This document shows, piece after piece, positions 16,540-24,046 of a stretch of DNA of 64,000 nt. The first letter of the stretch is position 1. Every line of letters starts with the position of its first letter. The stretch is from NCBI RefSeq assembly GCF_028527925.1, contig NZ_JAPESW010000018.1, positions 1 to 64,000 of the forward strand, given 5' to 3'. The translations under genes were made by a program, and so were the position numbers. The notes beneath the pieces are model-generated. The model did not search any database and was not told the origin of the DNA. It worked only from the letters and a program-made list of their open reading frames with translations. Origin of the DNA: Cellulomonas fimi. GTDB lineage: Bacteria > Actinomycetota > Actinomycetes > Actinomycetales > Cellulomonadaceae.

Positions 16540-17397
16540 TCAGCGGCCGCGTCGGGGGCGTCGCGCCGCGGACCGGCCGGACCGGCCGCCGCTCTGCCCG
16601 CTGCCGGAGCTGCCGCGTGAACGCCCCGACGCGGGGTCGCGTCGCGAGGATCCGCCCGCGCCGCGCGCCGCGCTCGCGCCCTGCCCGCCGGCGCGCCCTG
16701 TCGTGCCAGGGCCCTTCTCAGCGGTCGACGACGCCTCCCGCTGCGGCGTGCCGCGGCCGCGCGACGAGCCGGCCGTGCGGCCGCGGACGATGCCGATGAA
16801 CTCCTCGGTGAGGTCGTCATGGGCGTCGGTGAGCCAGGTGAGCGCGACGACCGAGCCGGGGGCGTCGGTGACCGGGCGGGAGACGAGGCCGCGGCGGTGG
16901 TGCAGGCGCGCGACCGACTGGGGGAGCAGGACGACGCCGATCCCCGCGGCGACGAGGTCGACGGCGTCGGCGGTGGTCGCGACCGCGCCGCCCGCGAACG
17001 GCTCACCGGGAGCGTCCGTCCAGCGGACGAGGTCGTCGTCGGGGCGGACCACGGTCTCGTCGGCGAGGTCCGCGGGCGTGACCTGCTCGGCGACGGAGAA
17101 GACGTGGTCGCGGGCGGCGACCACCACGGTCTCCTCGGTGTAGAGCGGGATCGCCGAGAGCGCGTCGCGGTCGACGGGCAGGCGCAGGATCGCCACGTCG
17201 GCGTCGCCCGCGCGCAGGGCGGGCTCGGCGTCCGGCGGCTCGACGACGACGAGCTCGAGCGGCACGTCGGCGAGGCGCTCGCGCCACACCCGCAGCCAGC
17301 GGTCGGGGTTCACGCCGGGCACGACGAGGACGCGGAACACGCGGGCCCCGCCGCCGGAGTCGTCGGCCGCGGGCGTGACGTGCTCGTCGGGGGTCAT
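16540..17397 (-). CDS. LysR-type effector-binding domain without DNA-binding domain
   Basis: 285 residues. After a 16-residue lead comes RVFRVLVVPGVNPDRWLRVWRERL, the first strand of a LysR substrate-binding domain, followed by DVAILRLPVDRDALSAIPLYTEETVVVAARDH and VVLLPQSVARLHHRRGLVSRPV. The winged HTH normally found in front is absent. The last 80 residues are a basic low-complexity tail rich in Arg, Gly and Ser, ending RRPRRGR, which could bind nucleic acid. Start ATG 17397 has GAGGAGA upstream and overlaps the trmB stop by 4 bp, so the gene is co-translated with trmB. Function unknown; a ligand-binding partner or titrating protein is possible. Confidence 0.8.
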   Translation of the reverse strand: MTPDEHVTPAADDSGGGARVFRVLVVPGVNPDRWLRVWRERLADVPLELVVVEPPDAEPALRAGDADVAILRLPVDRDALSAIPLYTEETVVVAARDHVFSVAEQVTPADLADETVVRPDDDLVRWTDAPGEPFAGGAVATTADAVDLVAAGIGVVLLPQSVARLHHRRGLVSRPVTDAPGSVVALTWLTDAHDDLTEEFIGIVRGRTAGSSRGRGTPQREASSTAEKGPGTTGRAGGQGASAARGAGGSSRRDPASGRSRGSSGSGQSGGRSGRSAARRPRRGR

Positions 17398-18137
17398 CGG
17401 GCTCTCCTCATGACGACGTCGCGGACTTCGTGGCCCAGGTCGATCCCGCGCTGCTCGAACTTGGTGACCGGCCGGTGCGCGGGACGTGCGACGAACCCGT
17501 CGGCGGTGTTCTCGAGGCCGGGGTCGGCCGCGAGGACGTCGAGCATCTGGTCGGCGTAGTCGGCCCAGTCGGTCGCGCAGTGCAGGGTGCCGCCGACGCG
17601 CAGCCGCGACCGCAGCAGCGCGACGTGCGCGGGCTGCACGAGCCGCCGCTTGTGGTGCCGGGCCTTGGGCCACGGGTCGGGGAAGAAGACGTGCACGGCG
17701 TCGAGCGTGCCCTCGGGGACGTGCCGGCGCACCAGGTCGAGCGCGTCGCCGTGCGCCACCCGCACGTTCGTCAGGCCCGCACGCTCGACGAGGACCAGCA
17801 GGTTCGCGACGCCCGGCAGGTGCGCCTCGACGGCCAGGTAGTCGCGCGACGGGTCGGCGGCGGCCATCGCGACGGTCGTCTCGCCCATGCCGGAGCCGAT
17901 CTCCAGGACGAGCGGCGCCTCGCGGCCGAAGAGCGCCGCGACGTCGAGCGACCCGTCGGCGCGCAGCGGTGCCCGGCCCAGGGCGTCATCGTGCACCGAG
18001 AACCCGAACCGCGGCCACAGGTGCGCGAGCGCGCGCTCCCGCTCACGGCCGAGCGTCGCGCGGCGCGGGTGGAACGTCCGCAGCGGCTCGTGGGGTCGCG
18101 ACGCGACGTGCCGGAACGCGTCGGAGGGCAGGCTCAC
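17394..18137 (-). CDS. trmB: tRNA (guanine46-N7)-methyltransferase
   Basis: 247 residues. SAM-dependent enzyme forming m7G46 in the variable loop of tRNA. Seen: an N-terminal RTFHPRRATLGRERERAL, the SAM-binding LVLEIGSGMGETT, the acidic LAVEAHLPGVANLL, the family signature FFPDPWPKARHHKRRLVQ, and the C-terminal TKFEQRG that closes the active site. All fit TrmB. The first gene of a two-gene unit with the HTH-less LysR domain, with which it overlaps by 4 bp. Confidence 0.95.
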   Translation of the reverse strand: MSLPSDAFRHVASRPHEPLRTFHPRRATLGRERERALAHLWPRFGFSVHDDALGRAPLRADGSLDVAALFGREAPLVLEIGSGMGETTVAMAAADPSRDYLAVEAHLPGVANLLVLVERAGLTNVRVAHGDALDLVRRHVPEGTLDAVHVFFPDPWPKARHHKRRLVQPAHVALLRSRLRVGGTLHCATDWADYADQMLDVLAADPGLENTADGFVARPAHRPVTKFEQRGIDLGHEVRDVVMRRAR

Positions 18138-18209
18138 CCCGCGAGCCTACGGAACCCGTGCCGGTGCTCGTCCTCGTCGCTCCCTGCGAGGGCTGACGGC
18201 CGCGCCGCC

Positions 18210-18239
18210 CGGCGTGCCGGCCCGCGGACCGGCACGCCG
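18210..18239 (-). terminator. Hairpin terminator after the VOC gene
   Basis: Perfect 11-bp stem (CGGCGTGCCGG / CCGGCACGCCG) with an 8-nt loop, 16 bp downstream of the VOC gene stop on the minus strand and ahead of trmB. Confidence 0.65.
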
Positions 18240-18255
18240 AGGGCCCGGCTGGTCG

Positions 18256-19071
18256 TCAGGCCGGAGCGTCGTCGGGCCGGCCCTCGTCAGGCCCGTCGTC
18301 GCTCTCCGCGATGAGCGCGAACACCTCGCCGAACGGGCCGGAGACGATCGACATACGGCCGTAGGGCGTGTCGGACGGCGGGCTCAGGACGGTGCCGCCG
18401 AGGTCGACCGCGCGCTGCGTCGCGAGGTCGGTGTCGGGCGTGCCGAAGTACAGCGTCCACGCGGCGGGCGTCTCGGGGTCGACCTTGTCGCTGTAGCCGC
18501 CGATGCCGCACACGAGCTGGCCGTCGAGCCGCACCGACGCGTACGTGAAGCCGGGGCCGCTCATGTCGTCGGCGGTGAACCCGAACACGTGCTGGTAGAA
18601 CGCGAGCGACGCGGGCTGGTCGTGCGACATGACCTCGGTCCAGACGATCGCGCCGGGCTCGTCGGTGACGTCCCACCCGGTGTGCCCGTGCGGCTCCCAG
18701 CCGCCGAAGACGGCGCCCGTCGGGTCGACGAAGATCGCCATGGACCCGAAGTCGACGATCTCCATGCCCGGCAGCAGCACCTGCCCGCCCGCCTCGGTGA
18801 CGGCGTCGGTCGTCGCGGCGAGGTCGTCGGTCGCGAGGTACAGGCACCAGGCCGACGGCGGTGCGGGGTCCTCCCCGGTCGGCTCGCCCATCCCGACGAC
18901 GCGTCGACCGCCCACGAACGCCTGCGTGTACCCGCCGACCTCCGGGCCGCCGCGCTCGAACCGCCACCCCAGCAGGGCGCCGTAGAAGTCGATCGCGCGG
19001 TCCAGGTCCGGCACGGTGATGTCGGCCCAGGCGGGCGTGCCCGTGGGCCAGCTGCCCCGGTGCGTCGTCAT
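18256..19071 (-). CDS. VOC family protein with two glyoxalase domains
   Basis: 271 residues in two halves with the vicinal-oxygen-chelate fold. First half: WADITVPDLDRAIDFYGALLGWRF, ending FVDPTGAVFGGWEPHGH. Second half: WTEVMSHDQPASLAFYQHVFGFTADD, ending GPFGEVFALIAES. This two-domain layout is common in actinobacterial VOC proteins (glyoxalase/bleomycin resistance/dioxygenase superfamily), most without known substrate. I start at ATG 19071 because GAGGAGG lies just upstream; a longer start ten codons earlier has no support. The gene is flanked upstream by the divergent CDF transporter. Confidence 0.9.
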   Translation of the reverse strand: MTTHRGSWPTGTPAWADITVPDLDRAIDFYGALLGWRFERGGPEVGGYTQAFVGGRRVVGMGEPTGEDPAPPSAWCLYLATDDLAATTDAVTEAGGQVLLPGMEIVDFGSMAIFVDPTGAVFGGWEPHGHTGWDVTDEPGAIVWTEVMSHDQPASLAFYQHVFGFTADDMSGPGFTYASVRLDGQLVCGIGGYSDKVDPETPAAWTLYFGTPDTDLATQRAVDLGGTVLSPPSDTPYGRMSIVSGPFGEVFALIAESDDGPDEGRPDDAPA

Positions 19072-19156
19072 CGGTCCTCCTCGTCGTCGGTGCGTGCCCA
19101 TCCCACACCGATCCTCCGGGTCGCACCACGCGAGCGATGGTGCTAGTCACGGACGC

Positions 19157-20152
19157 ATGACGCAGCCGGGTCCCGACGAGCCCGCCGTCGACGTGCTCGG
19201 CGTGTCCCCGGAGGCCGACGACGACGGCCACGGCGAGTCCGCGCTGACGGTGGCGATCGCGCTCGGGGCGAACGTGCTGATCGCGGTCGCGAAGACGGCG
19301 GCGGCCATCCTCACGGGCGCCGCGTCGATGCTCGCCGAGGCCGCGCACTCCTGGGCCGACGCGGGCAACGAGGTCTTTCTCCTCATCGCCCAGCGCCGCG
19401 CGGCCAAGCCGGCCGACGACTCCCACCCGCTCGGGTACGGGCGCGAGGTCTACGTGTGGTCCCTGTTCGCCGCGATCGGGCTGTTCGCCGTCGGCGCCGG
19501 GGTGTCGATCACGCACGGCATCCAGGAGCTGTCGCACCCCGAGCCGGCATCGGACTTCGGCATCGCGTACGCGGTGCTCGGCGTGTCCCTCGTGCTGGAG
19601 GGCGTCTCGTTCGTGCAGGCGTCGCGGCAGGCCAAGCGCGCCGCGGCCCGACGGGACCGCGACCTCGTCGACCACGTGCTCGCGACGTCCGACCCCACCG
19701 TGCGCGCGGTGTTCTTCGAGGACGCCGCGGCGATCGTCGGCATCCTCATCGCGACCGGCGGGATCGCGGCGCACCAGATCACCGGCTCGGCGGTGCCCGA
19801 CGCGATCGGGTCGATCCTCGTCGGGATCCTGCTGGGCGTCGTCGCCGTCGTGCTGATCGACCGCAACCGCCGCTTCCTCGTGGGCGAGGCCGTCGACCCC
19901 GCCCTGCACGCCGCCGCGGTGCACGCGCTGCTCGCGCTGCCCGAGGTCGCGCGCGTGACGCAGCTGCGCCTCGAGTTCGTCGGCGCCCGCCAGGTGTACC
20001 TCACGGGGGCCGTCGACCTCGAGGGCGACCCGAACGAGACCGTCGCGTCCCACGTGCTCGCGTCGCTCGAGCGTCGGATCTCCGCGACGGACGGCGTCGT
20101 CGGGGCCGTCCTGTCGCTGTCGGAGCCGCAGGAGCCGTCGATCCACGACTGA
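19157..20152 (+). CDS. Cation diffusion facilitator family transporter
   Basis: 331 residues, five or six TM helices and a C-terminal cytoplasmic domain. The TM2 metal-site pattern AEAAHSWADAGNE (His and Asp four apart), SHPLGYGREVYVWSL before TM3, and the second site FFEDAAAIVGI in TM5 fit the CDF family, which exports divalent metals such as Zn, Fe, Mn or Co in exchange for protons. Mid-protein RQAKRAAARRDRDLVDHVLATSDPTVRAVFFED is typical of the subfamily annotated simply as cation diffusion facilitator in actinobacteria. ATG 19157 is chosen because it precedes the first conserved residues and lies outside the divergent VOC gene. The metal cannot be told from sequence. Confidence 0.9.
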   Translation: MTQPGPDEPAVDVLGVSPEADDDGHGESALTVAIALGANVLIAVAKTAAAILTGAASMLAEAAHSWADAGNEVFLLIAQRRAAKPADDSHPLGYGREVYVWSLFAAIGLFAVGAGVSITHGIQELSHPEPASDFGIAYAVLGVSLVLEGVSFVQASRQAKRAAARRDRDLVDHVLATSDPTVRAVFFEDAAAIVGILIATGGIAAHQITGSAVPDAIGSILVGILLGVVAVVLIDRNRRFLVGEAVDPALHAAAVHALLALPEVARVTQLRLEFVGARQVYLTGAVDLEGDPNETVASHVLASLERRISATDGVVGAVLSLSEPQEPSIHD

Positions 20153-20225
20153 CCGCCGGTCATCCGCAAGGGGTGACGCGCACGACGAGCCGCTCCGGGG
20201 ACGCTGGGCGGAGACGGGGGTGGCG

Positions 20226-21563
20226 ATGACCGAGCCGAACACCGAGTTCCACGTGCCCGTGCGGCAGCTGCTCAGGCTGGCCGTCCCGGCTGCCCTGGTC
20301 GGCATCCTGTGCGGGCTCCTGCTGATCGGGCTCAGCGCGCTCGCGGACGTCGTCGAGGGCTGGCTGTGGGACGACCTGTCGGGCGTCTTCGGCCTCGACC
20401 GCGACTCTCCCGTGTGGATCGTCGTGATCCTCACGCTCACCGGCCTGCTGGTGGGGCTCGTCATCCGGTTCGCGCCGGGGCACGCCGGCCCGGACCCCGC
20501 GTCGGCCGGGCTCGTCGAGCCGCCGCTGCCGCCGCGGGTGCTGCCCGGGCTCGCGCTCGCGATGGTCCTCATGCTCGCCGGCGGCGTCAGCCTCGGGCCC
20601 GAGAACCCGATCATGGCGATCAACGCCGCGCTCGTGGTGTGGCTCGGCGCACGCGTCGCCGGACAGGTCGGTGCCCCGCAGTGGATGGCGCTGTCGACCG
20701 CCGGGACGCTCGGCGCGATGTTCGGCACACCGCTCGCGGCGGCGCTCATGTTCAGCGAGCTCGACCCCGGCGACCGTCGCATCCCGCTGTGGGACCGGCT
20801 GTTCGCGCCGCTCGTCTCGGCCTCGACCGGCGCGCTGACGATGCTGATGCTGTCCGACCTCGACTTCGCGATGGACGTACCCGCCTACCCCGGGCTCCAG
20901 GTCACGGACCTCGCGATCGCCGTCGCGGTGTCGCTCGGTGCCGCCGCGCTCGGGCTGCTCGCGTCGTACGTCTTCACGCCGCTGCACCGGTTCGTGCACC
21001 GCGTCCGCCAGCCCGTCCTGCTCCTGACGCTCGGCGGCCTCGTCCTCGGGCTCCTCGGTGCCCTCGGCGGGCCCATCACGCTGTTCAAGGGCCTCGAGCA
21101 GATGAAGCAGCTGCCCGGTCTGGTCGGCGAGACGACGGCGCTCGGGTTCCTCGCGTTCGCCCTGATCAAGCTCGTCGCGCTGCTCGTCGCGTCGAGCGTC
21201 GGGTTCCGCGGCGGTCGGATCTTCCCCGCGACGTTCGTCGGCGTCGCGCTCGGTTACGCGGTGGCCGTCGCGTTCCCGTCGGTCCCGACCGCGCTCGCCG
21301 TGGGCTCCGCCACCGTCGGCATCATCGTCGCCGCGACCCGCAGCGGGTGGCTGAGCATCTTCCTCGTCGTCGCGATCATCCCGCAGGCCACGCTCATCCC
21401 GCCGCTGCTGTTCGCGACGCTCGCCGCCTGGCTGCTCGTCACCAACCGCCCGGAGCTGCGCGCCGCGCCGCTCGACGAACCGGCGACCGCCGAGGCCGGC
21501 GCGGGTGCGCCGCTCGCTCCGCCGGACACGACCGGGGAGCGAGGGTCGGTCGACAGGACCTGA
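20226..21563 (+). CDS. ClC-family ion channel/transporter
   Basis: 445 residues with about ten hydrophobic segments. The ClC selectivity loop appears as GGVSLGPENPIMAIN, where GPENP replaces the usual GREGP; AAALMFSEL and FRGGRIFPATFVGVALGY match later ClC loops. The sequence is closest in feel to the YfeO-like ion channel subgroup (recognition, not alignment). Start: ATG 20226 with GGGGGTGG just upstream; GTG 20220 two codons earlier is also possible. The C-terminal 35 residues are disordered. It may be co-transcribed with the CDF gene 74 bp upstream, as both move ions. Confidence 0.85.
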   Translation: MTEPNTEFHVPVRQLLRLAVPAALVGILCGLLLIGLSALADVVEGWLWDDLSGVFGLDRDSPVWIVVILTLTGLLVGLVIRFAPGHAGPDPASAGLVEPPLPPRVLPGLALAMVLMLAGGVSLGPENPIMAINAALVVWLGARVAGQVGAPQWMALSTAGTLGAMFGTPLAAALMFSELDPGDRRIPLWDRLFAPLVSASTGALTMLMLSDLDFAMDVPAYPGLQVTDLAIAVAVSLGAAALGLLASYVFTPLHRFVHRVRQPVLLLTLGGLVLGLLGALGGPITLFKGLEQMKQLPGLVGETTALGFLAFALIKLVALLVASSVGFRGGRIFPATFVGVALGYAVAVAFPSVPTALAVGSATVGIIVAATRSGWLSIFLVVAIIPQATLIPPLLFATLAAWLLVTNRPELRAAPLDEPATAEAGAGAPLAPPDTTGERGSVDRT

Positions 21564-21656
21564 GCGCACCACCGGCCGGGGCGCAGGGGCGCGACCGGGC
21601 CGACCGACGACCACGCGCACCCCCCGCCCTGGACCGTGAGGCGCAGCGTGGCCCGC

Positions 21657-21983
21657 TCACGTCGCGGGCGCCGACCCGCCGGCGTCGCCCGCACGCCACG
21701 CGACGACGGCCGCCGTCACGTCGGCCCCGTGCACGCGGGTGAGGTCGCGGGCGCGGTACGGCGACGTCGACCCCGCCGCGAGCGGCGCCGAGGCCTGCAC
21801 GCGCGCGGCGAGCCGCGTCAGAGCCGCCCGCCCCTCGTGCTCGTAGGCGTCGTGCTCGCCGTCCGTGAGCGCGATGAGCAGCGAGCCGCTGACCGGCCCC
21901 TGGCTCACGTGCACGTCGAGCAGGAGCGACCCGTCGGACTCGAGCAGGAACCAGGACGAGCGCTCGTGGTCGAGGACCTTCAC
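21657..21983 (-). CDS. Small protein of unknown function, coupled to hydrolase
   Basis: 108 residues, no signal or TM segment. Begins MKVLDHERSSWFLLESDGSLLLDVHVSQGPVSGSLLIALTDGEHDAYEHEGRAALTRLAARVQ, a mostly beta pattern followed by a helix, then an Ala/Arg-rich tail. I do not recognise the family, although actinobacterial proteins with the same WFLLESDG-LLLDV opening are familiar as hypothetical. Its ATG overlaps the stop of the alpha/beta hydrolase by 4 bp (21980-21983), which strongly supports it as a real, co-translated gene. Confidence 0.7.
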   Translation of the reverse strand: MKVLDHERSSWFLLESDGSLLLDVHVSQGPVSGSLLIALTDGEHDAYEHEGRAALTRLAARVQASAPLAAGSTSPYRARDLTRVHGADVTAAVVAWRAGDAGGSAPAT

Positions 21984-22972
21984 GACGCGTCCGGGCGACC
22001 GCCCGTCACGCGGTCGAGGAAGTCGACGACCTCCTTGAGGTAGCGCTCGCGGGCCGGCGCCGGCGACAGCGCGAGGTCGTGCGCACCGCCCGGCACCTCC
22101 ACGAACGTCACGTCCGGGCCGAGCCGTGGGGCGAGCGTGCGGATGTGCGCGACGTCGAGCACCGAGTCCGTCGTGAGCAGCGCGTCGTGCTCACGGTCGT
22201 CCGGCCCGGACGCGTCGGACGCCAGCACCAGCACCGGCACCTGGATGTCGAGCCCGTGCGCGACCCGCCGGTGCCCCGCGCGGACCGCGCGGACGAACCC
22301 CGCCCGCGCCGGGAAGCCGTCGTGGGGCTTCCACGTGAGGTCGAAGTCCCACTCGCCGCCGGTCCCGCTGTGCAGCGCGCGCCCGTAGTGCGGCGCGATG
22401 TGCCCGACGACGACGTCGGGTGCGACCCGCCCGACGACGCGCAGCGCCTGCGTGAGCGCGTGCCGCTCGAACCACGACCCGCGCAGGTCGAGCCAGGGGC
22501 TGTTGAGCACGACCGCGTCGACCGCGCCCGCCCGCCCGTTCGTCCACAGCGCCGCGATCAGCCCGCCCGTCGAGTGCCCCAGCAGCGACACCGACGCGTA
22601 CCGCTCGCGCAGCAGCCGCACGGCGGCGTCGATCTCCTCGGCGTAGACCGACAGCTCGCGCGTGTCGTTCGGGACGCGGCCGTCGCGGATCGACCGCCCG
22701 TAGTCCCGCAGGTCGAGGCCGTGCAGGTCGTACCCGTGGTCCGCGAGCGCGCCGGCGACGTGCGGGTGGAAGAAGTAGTCGACGAACCCGTGCAGGTAGA
22801 GCACGGCCCGGCCGCGGCGCGGTCCGTCGGCGCCTAGCGAGCCCGCCGGGCTGACCAGGGTCGCGACCGGGTCGACGCCGCCCGTCGACCGGCCGTCGGG
22901 CGCCAGCGGGATCGTCCGGGCGGTCCACCCGTCGCCGAGCACGTCGGGCACGTCGATGACGTCGTTGTCCAT
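21980..22972 (-). CDS. Alpha/beta hydrolase (serine hydrolase)
   Basis: 330 residues. Seen: strand and oxyanion region RAVLYLHGFVDYFFHPHVAGAL, DLHGLDLRDYGRS, the nucleophile elbow LLGHSTGGLIAALW with Ser, the VLVLASDAS strand with the acid region after it, and the catalytic His in VPGGAHDLALS. This layout fits the monoacylglycerol lipase / S33 aminopeptidase-like branch (Hydrolase_4). I start at ATG 22972; an in-frame ATG 13 codons upstream is less likely. Substrate unknown, cytoplasmic. The downstream small gene overlaps it by 4 bp. Confidence 0.9.
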   Translation of the reverse strand: MDNDVIDVPDVLGDGWTARTIPLAPDGRSTGGVDPVATLVSPAGSLGADGPRRGRAVLYLHGFVDYFFHPHVAGALADHGYDLHGLDLRDYGRSIRDGRVPNDTRELSVYAEEIDAAVRLLRERYASVSLLGHSTGGLIAALWTNGRAGAVDAVVLNSPWLDLRGSWFERHALTQALRVVGRVAPDVVVGHIAPHYGRALHSGTGGEWDFDLTWKPHDGFPARAGFVRAVRAGHRRVAHGLDIQVPVLVLASDASGPDDREHDALLTTDSVLDVAHIRTLAPRLGPDVTFVEVPGGAHDLALSPAPARERYLKEVVDFLDRVTGGRPDAS

Positions 22973-23029
22973 GCGGCGATCCTGCCACCCCCGGTCGTCG
23001 GCCGGTGGCACACGCCGACCCCGTCATGA

Positions 23030-23056
23030 GGCCCGCTCGACGAGTCGACGCGGGCC
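23030..23056 (-). terminator. Hairpin terminator after phosphatase gene
   Basis: GGCCCGC (23030-23036) pairs with GCGGGCC (23050-23056), 31 bp past the phosphatase stop on the minus strand. A modest 7-bp stem, so only likely. Confidence 0.4.
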
Positions 23057-23087
23057 CCAGGACGGGGTCGTGGCGTGGCGCGGGGCG

Positions 23088-23744
23088 TCAGGCGACCGAC
23101 GGGACCGCCGTTGCGGTGCGCATCGGGCGGGCGGCGACGTGGCCCTGGTGCGCGACGTCGACGGCGAGGCTCGTGATGCGGGCGGTGCCGTCAGGGTCGA
23201 CCTCGACCGTCGAGACGGACGCGTTGGGCAGCGGGACCAGTCCGACCTCGTCGACCGTGGCCAGGTACGCGCCCAGGGTGAGGCCGTGGCCGACGACGAG
23301 GACGTGCCCGTCCTCGTGCTGCGCGGCGATGCGGGCGAAGACGTCGCGCGTGCGGTCCATGAAGTCGCGCGCGTGCTCACCGCCGGGCAGGCCCGGGTGG
23401 CGGCCGGCGAGGACCTCGGTGACCAGGTCCGGCCACGCGACGACCTCGTCGAGCACGCTCTCGGGCTTCTGCTCGTAGATGCCGAACGCGTACTCCAGCA
23501 GCCCACGGTCCGTGCGCAGCGGCACGCCCTCGTGGTGCCGGAGCAGCTCGACGGCCGTGGCGACGGCCCGGCCGGACGGCGAGGACCACGCGGCGGTGAA
23601 CGGGACGTCGGCGAGGTGGCGCGCGGTGGTCCGCACGCCCGCGCGGCCGTCGCGCGTGAGGGGGGAGTCGCAGCGTCCCTGCAGGACGCGGCGCGCGTTG
23701 AAGTGGGTGCGCCCGTGCCGGACGAGCGTCATCGTGAGGGTCAT
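23088..23744 (-). CDS. Histidine phosphatase family protein
   Basis: 218 residues of the phosphoglycerate mutase-like superfamily. The catalytic motif LVRHGRTHFNARRVLQG carries the phospho-accepting His, with SSPSGRAVATA, a Glu in GLLEYAFGIYEQ and the second His in VLVVGHGLTLGAYL. All four expected residues (Arg, His, Arg, His) are there, so it should be active. The length suggests a small-molecule phosphatase or CobC/GpmB-like enzyme; substrate unknown. The start at 23744 gives MTLTMTLVRHG; the internal ATG four codons later is equally good. It is transcribed divergently from clpB. Confidence 0.9.
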   Translation of the reverse strand: MTLTMTLVRHGRTHFNARRVLQGRCDSPLTRDGRAGVRTTARHLADVPFTAAWSSPSGRAVATAVELLRHHEGVPLRTDRGLLEYAFGIYEQKPESVLDEVVAWPDLVTEVLAGRHPGLPGGEHARDFMDRTRDVFARIAAQHEDGHVLVVGHGLTLGAYLATVDEVGLVPLPNASVSTVEVDPDGTARITSLAVDVAHQGHVAARPMRTATAVPSVA

Positions 23745-24046
23745 CGGTGCCCTGCTCTCTCTTCGGTGTCGCCCGCGACGCTAGGCGGGTGACGTGTCCT
23801 CGGGCCGACGGGGAGGTGACGTGTCGGCGACGTCTCGCCGCCGATGGCCTCGCGGACGGCCCGGGATCGTGGTCGAGCACAACATCAGGCGCCGTCACGG
23901 GGTACGGCGGGCGCGTGATGTTGTGGTCGGCGGACGGGTGGCGGGTGCGGCACCGTCAGATGGCTCGGCGAAGTTGAGTGGAATAGACTCAACTTTGGTC
24001 GATGTTGAGTCGGGCAGACCCCGATCCCGTCCTGACAGGAGATTCC
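23745..24046 (+). promoter_or_regulatory. 302-bp clpB promoter region
   Basis: Divergent control region between the phosphatase and clpB. No gene is seen in it. The first 220 bp show nothing I can name; the AT-richer last 80 bp contain a HAIR operator at 23973-23993, an extra half-site at 24004-24010, and the clpB ribosome site AGGAG at 24037-24041. Confidence 0.7.
23973..23993. promoter_or_regulatory. HAIR operator (HspR-type) ahead of clpB
   Basis: GTTGAGT-GGAATAG-ACTCAAC, perfect 7-bp arms with a 7-bp spacer. The HAIR consensus bound by the heat-shock repressor HspR is CTTGAGT-N7-ACTCAAG, so this differs only at the outermost bases, symmetrically. A further half-site GTTGAGT lies at 24004-24010. 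Position 54 bp before the clpB start fits repression of clpB by HspR and its release at heat shock. The hspR gene itself is not in this window. Confidence 0.85.
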
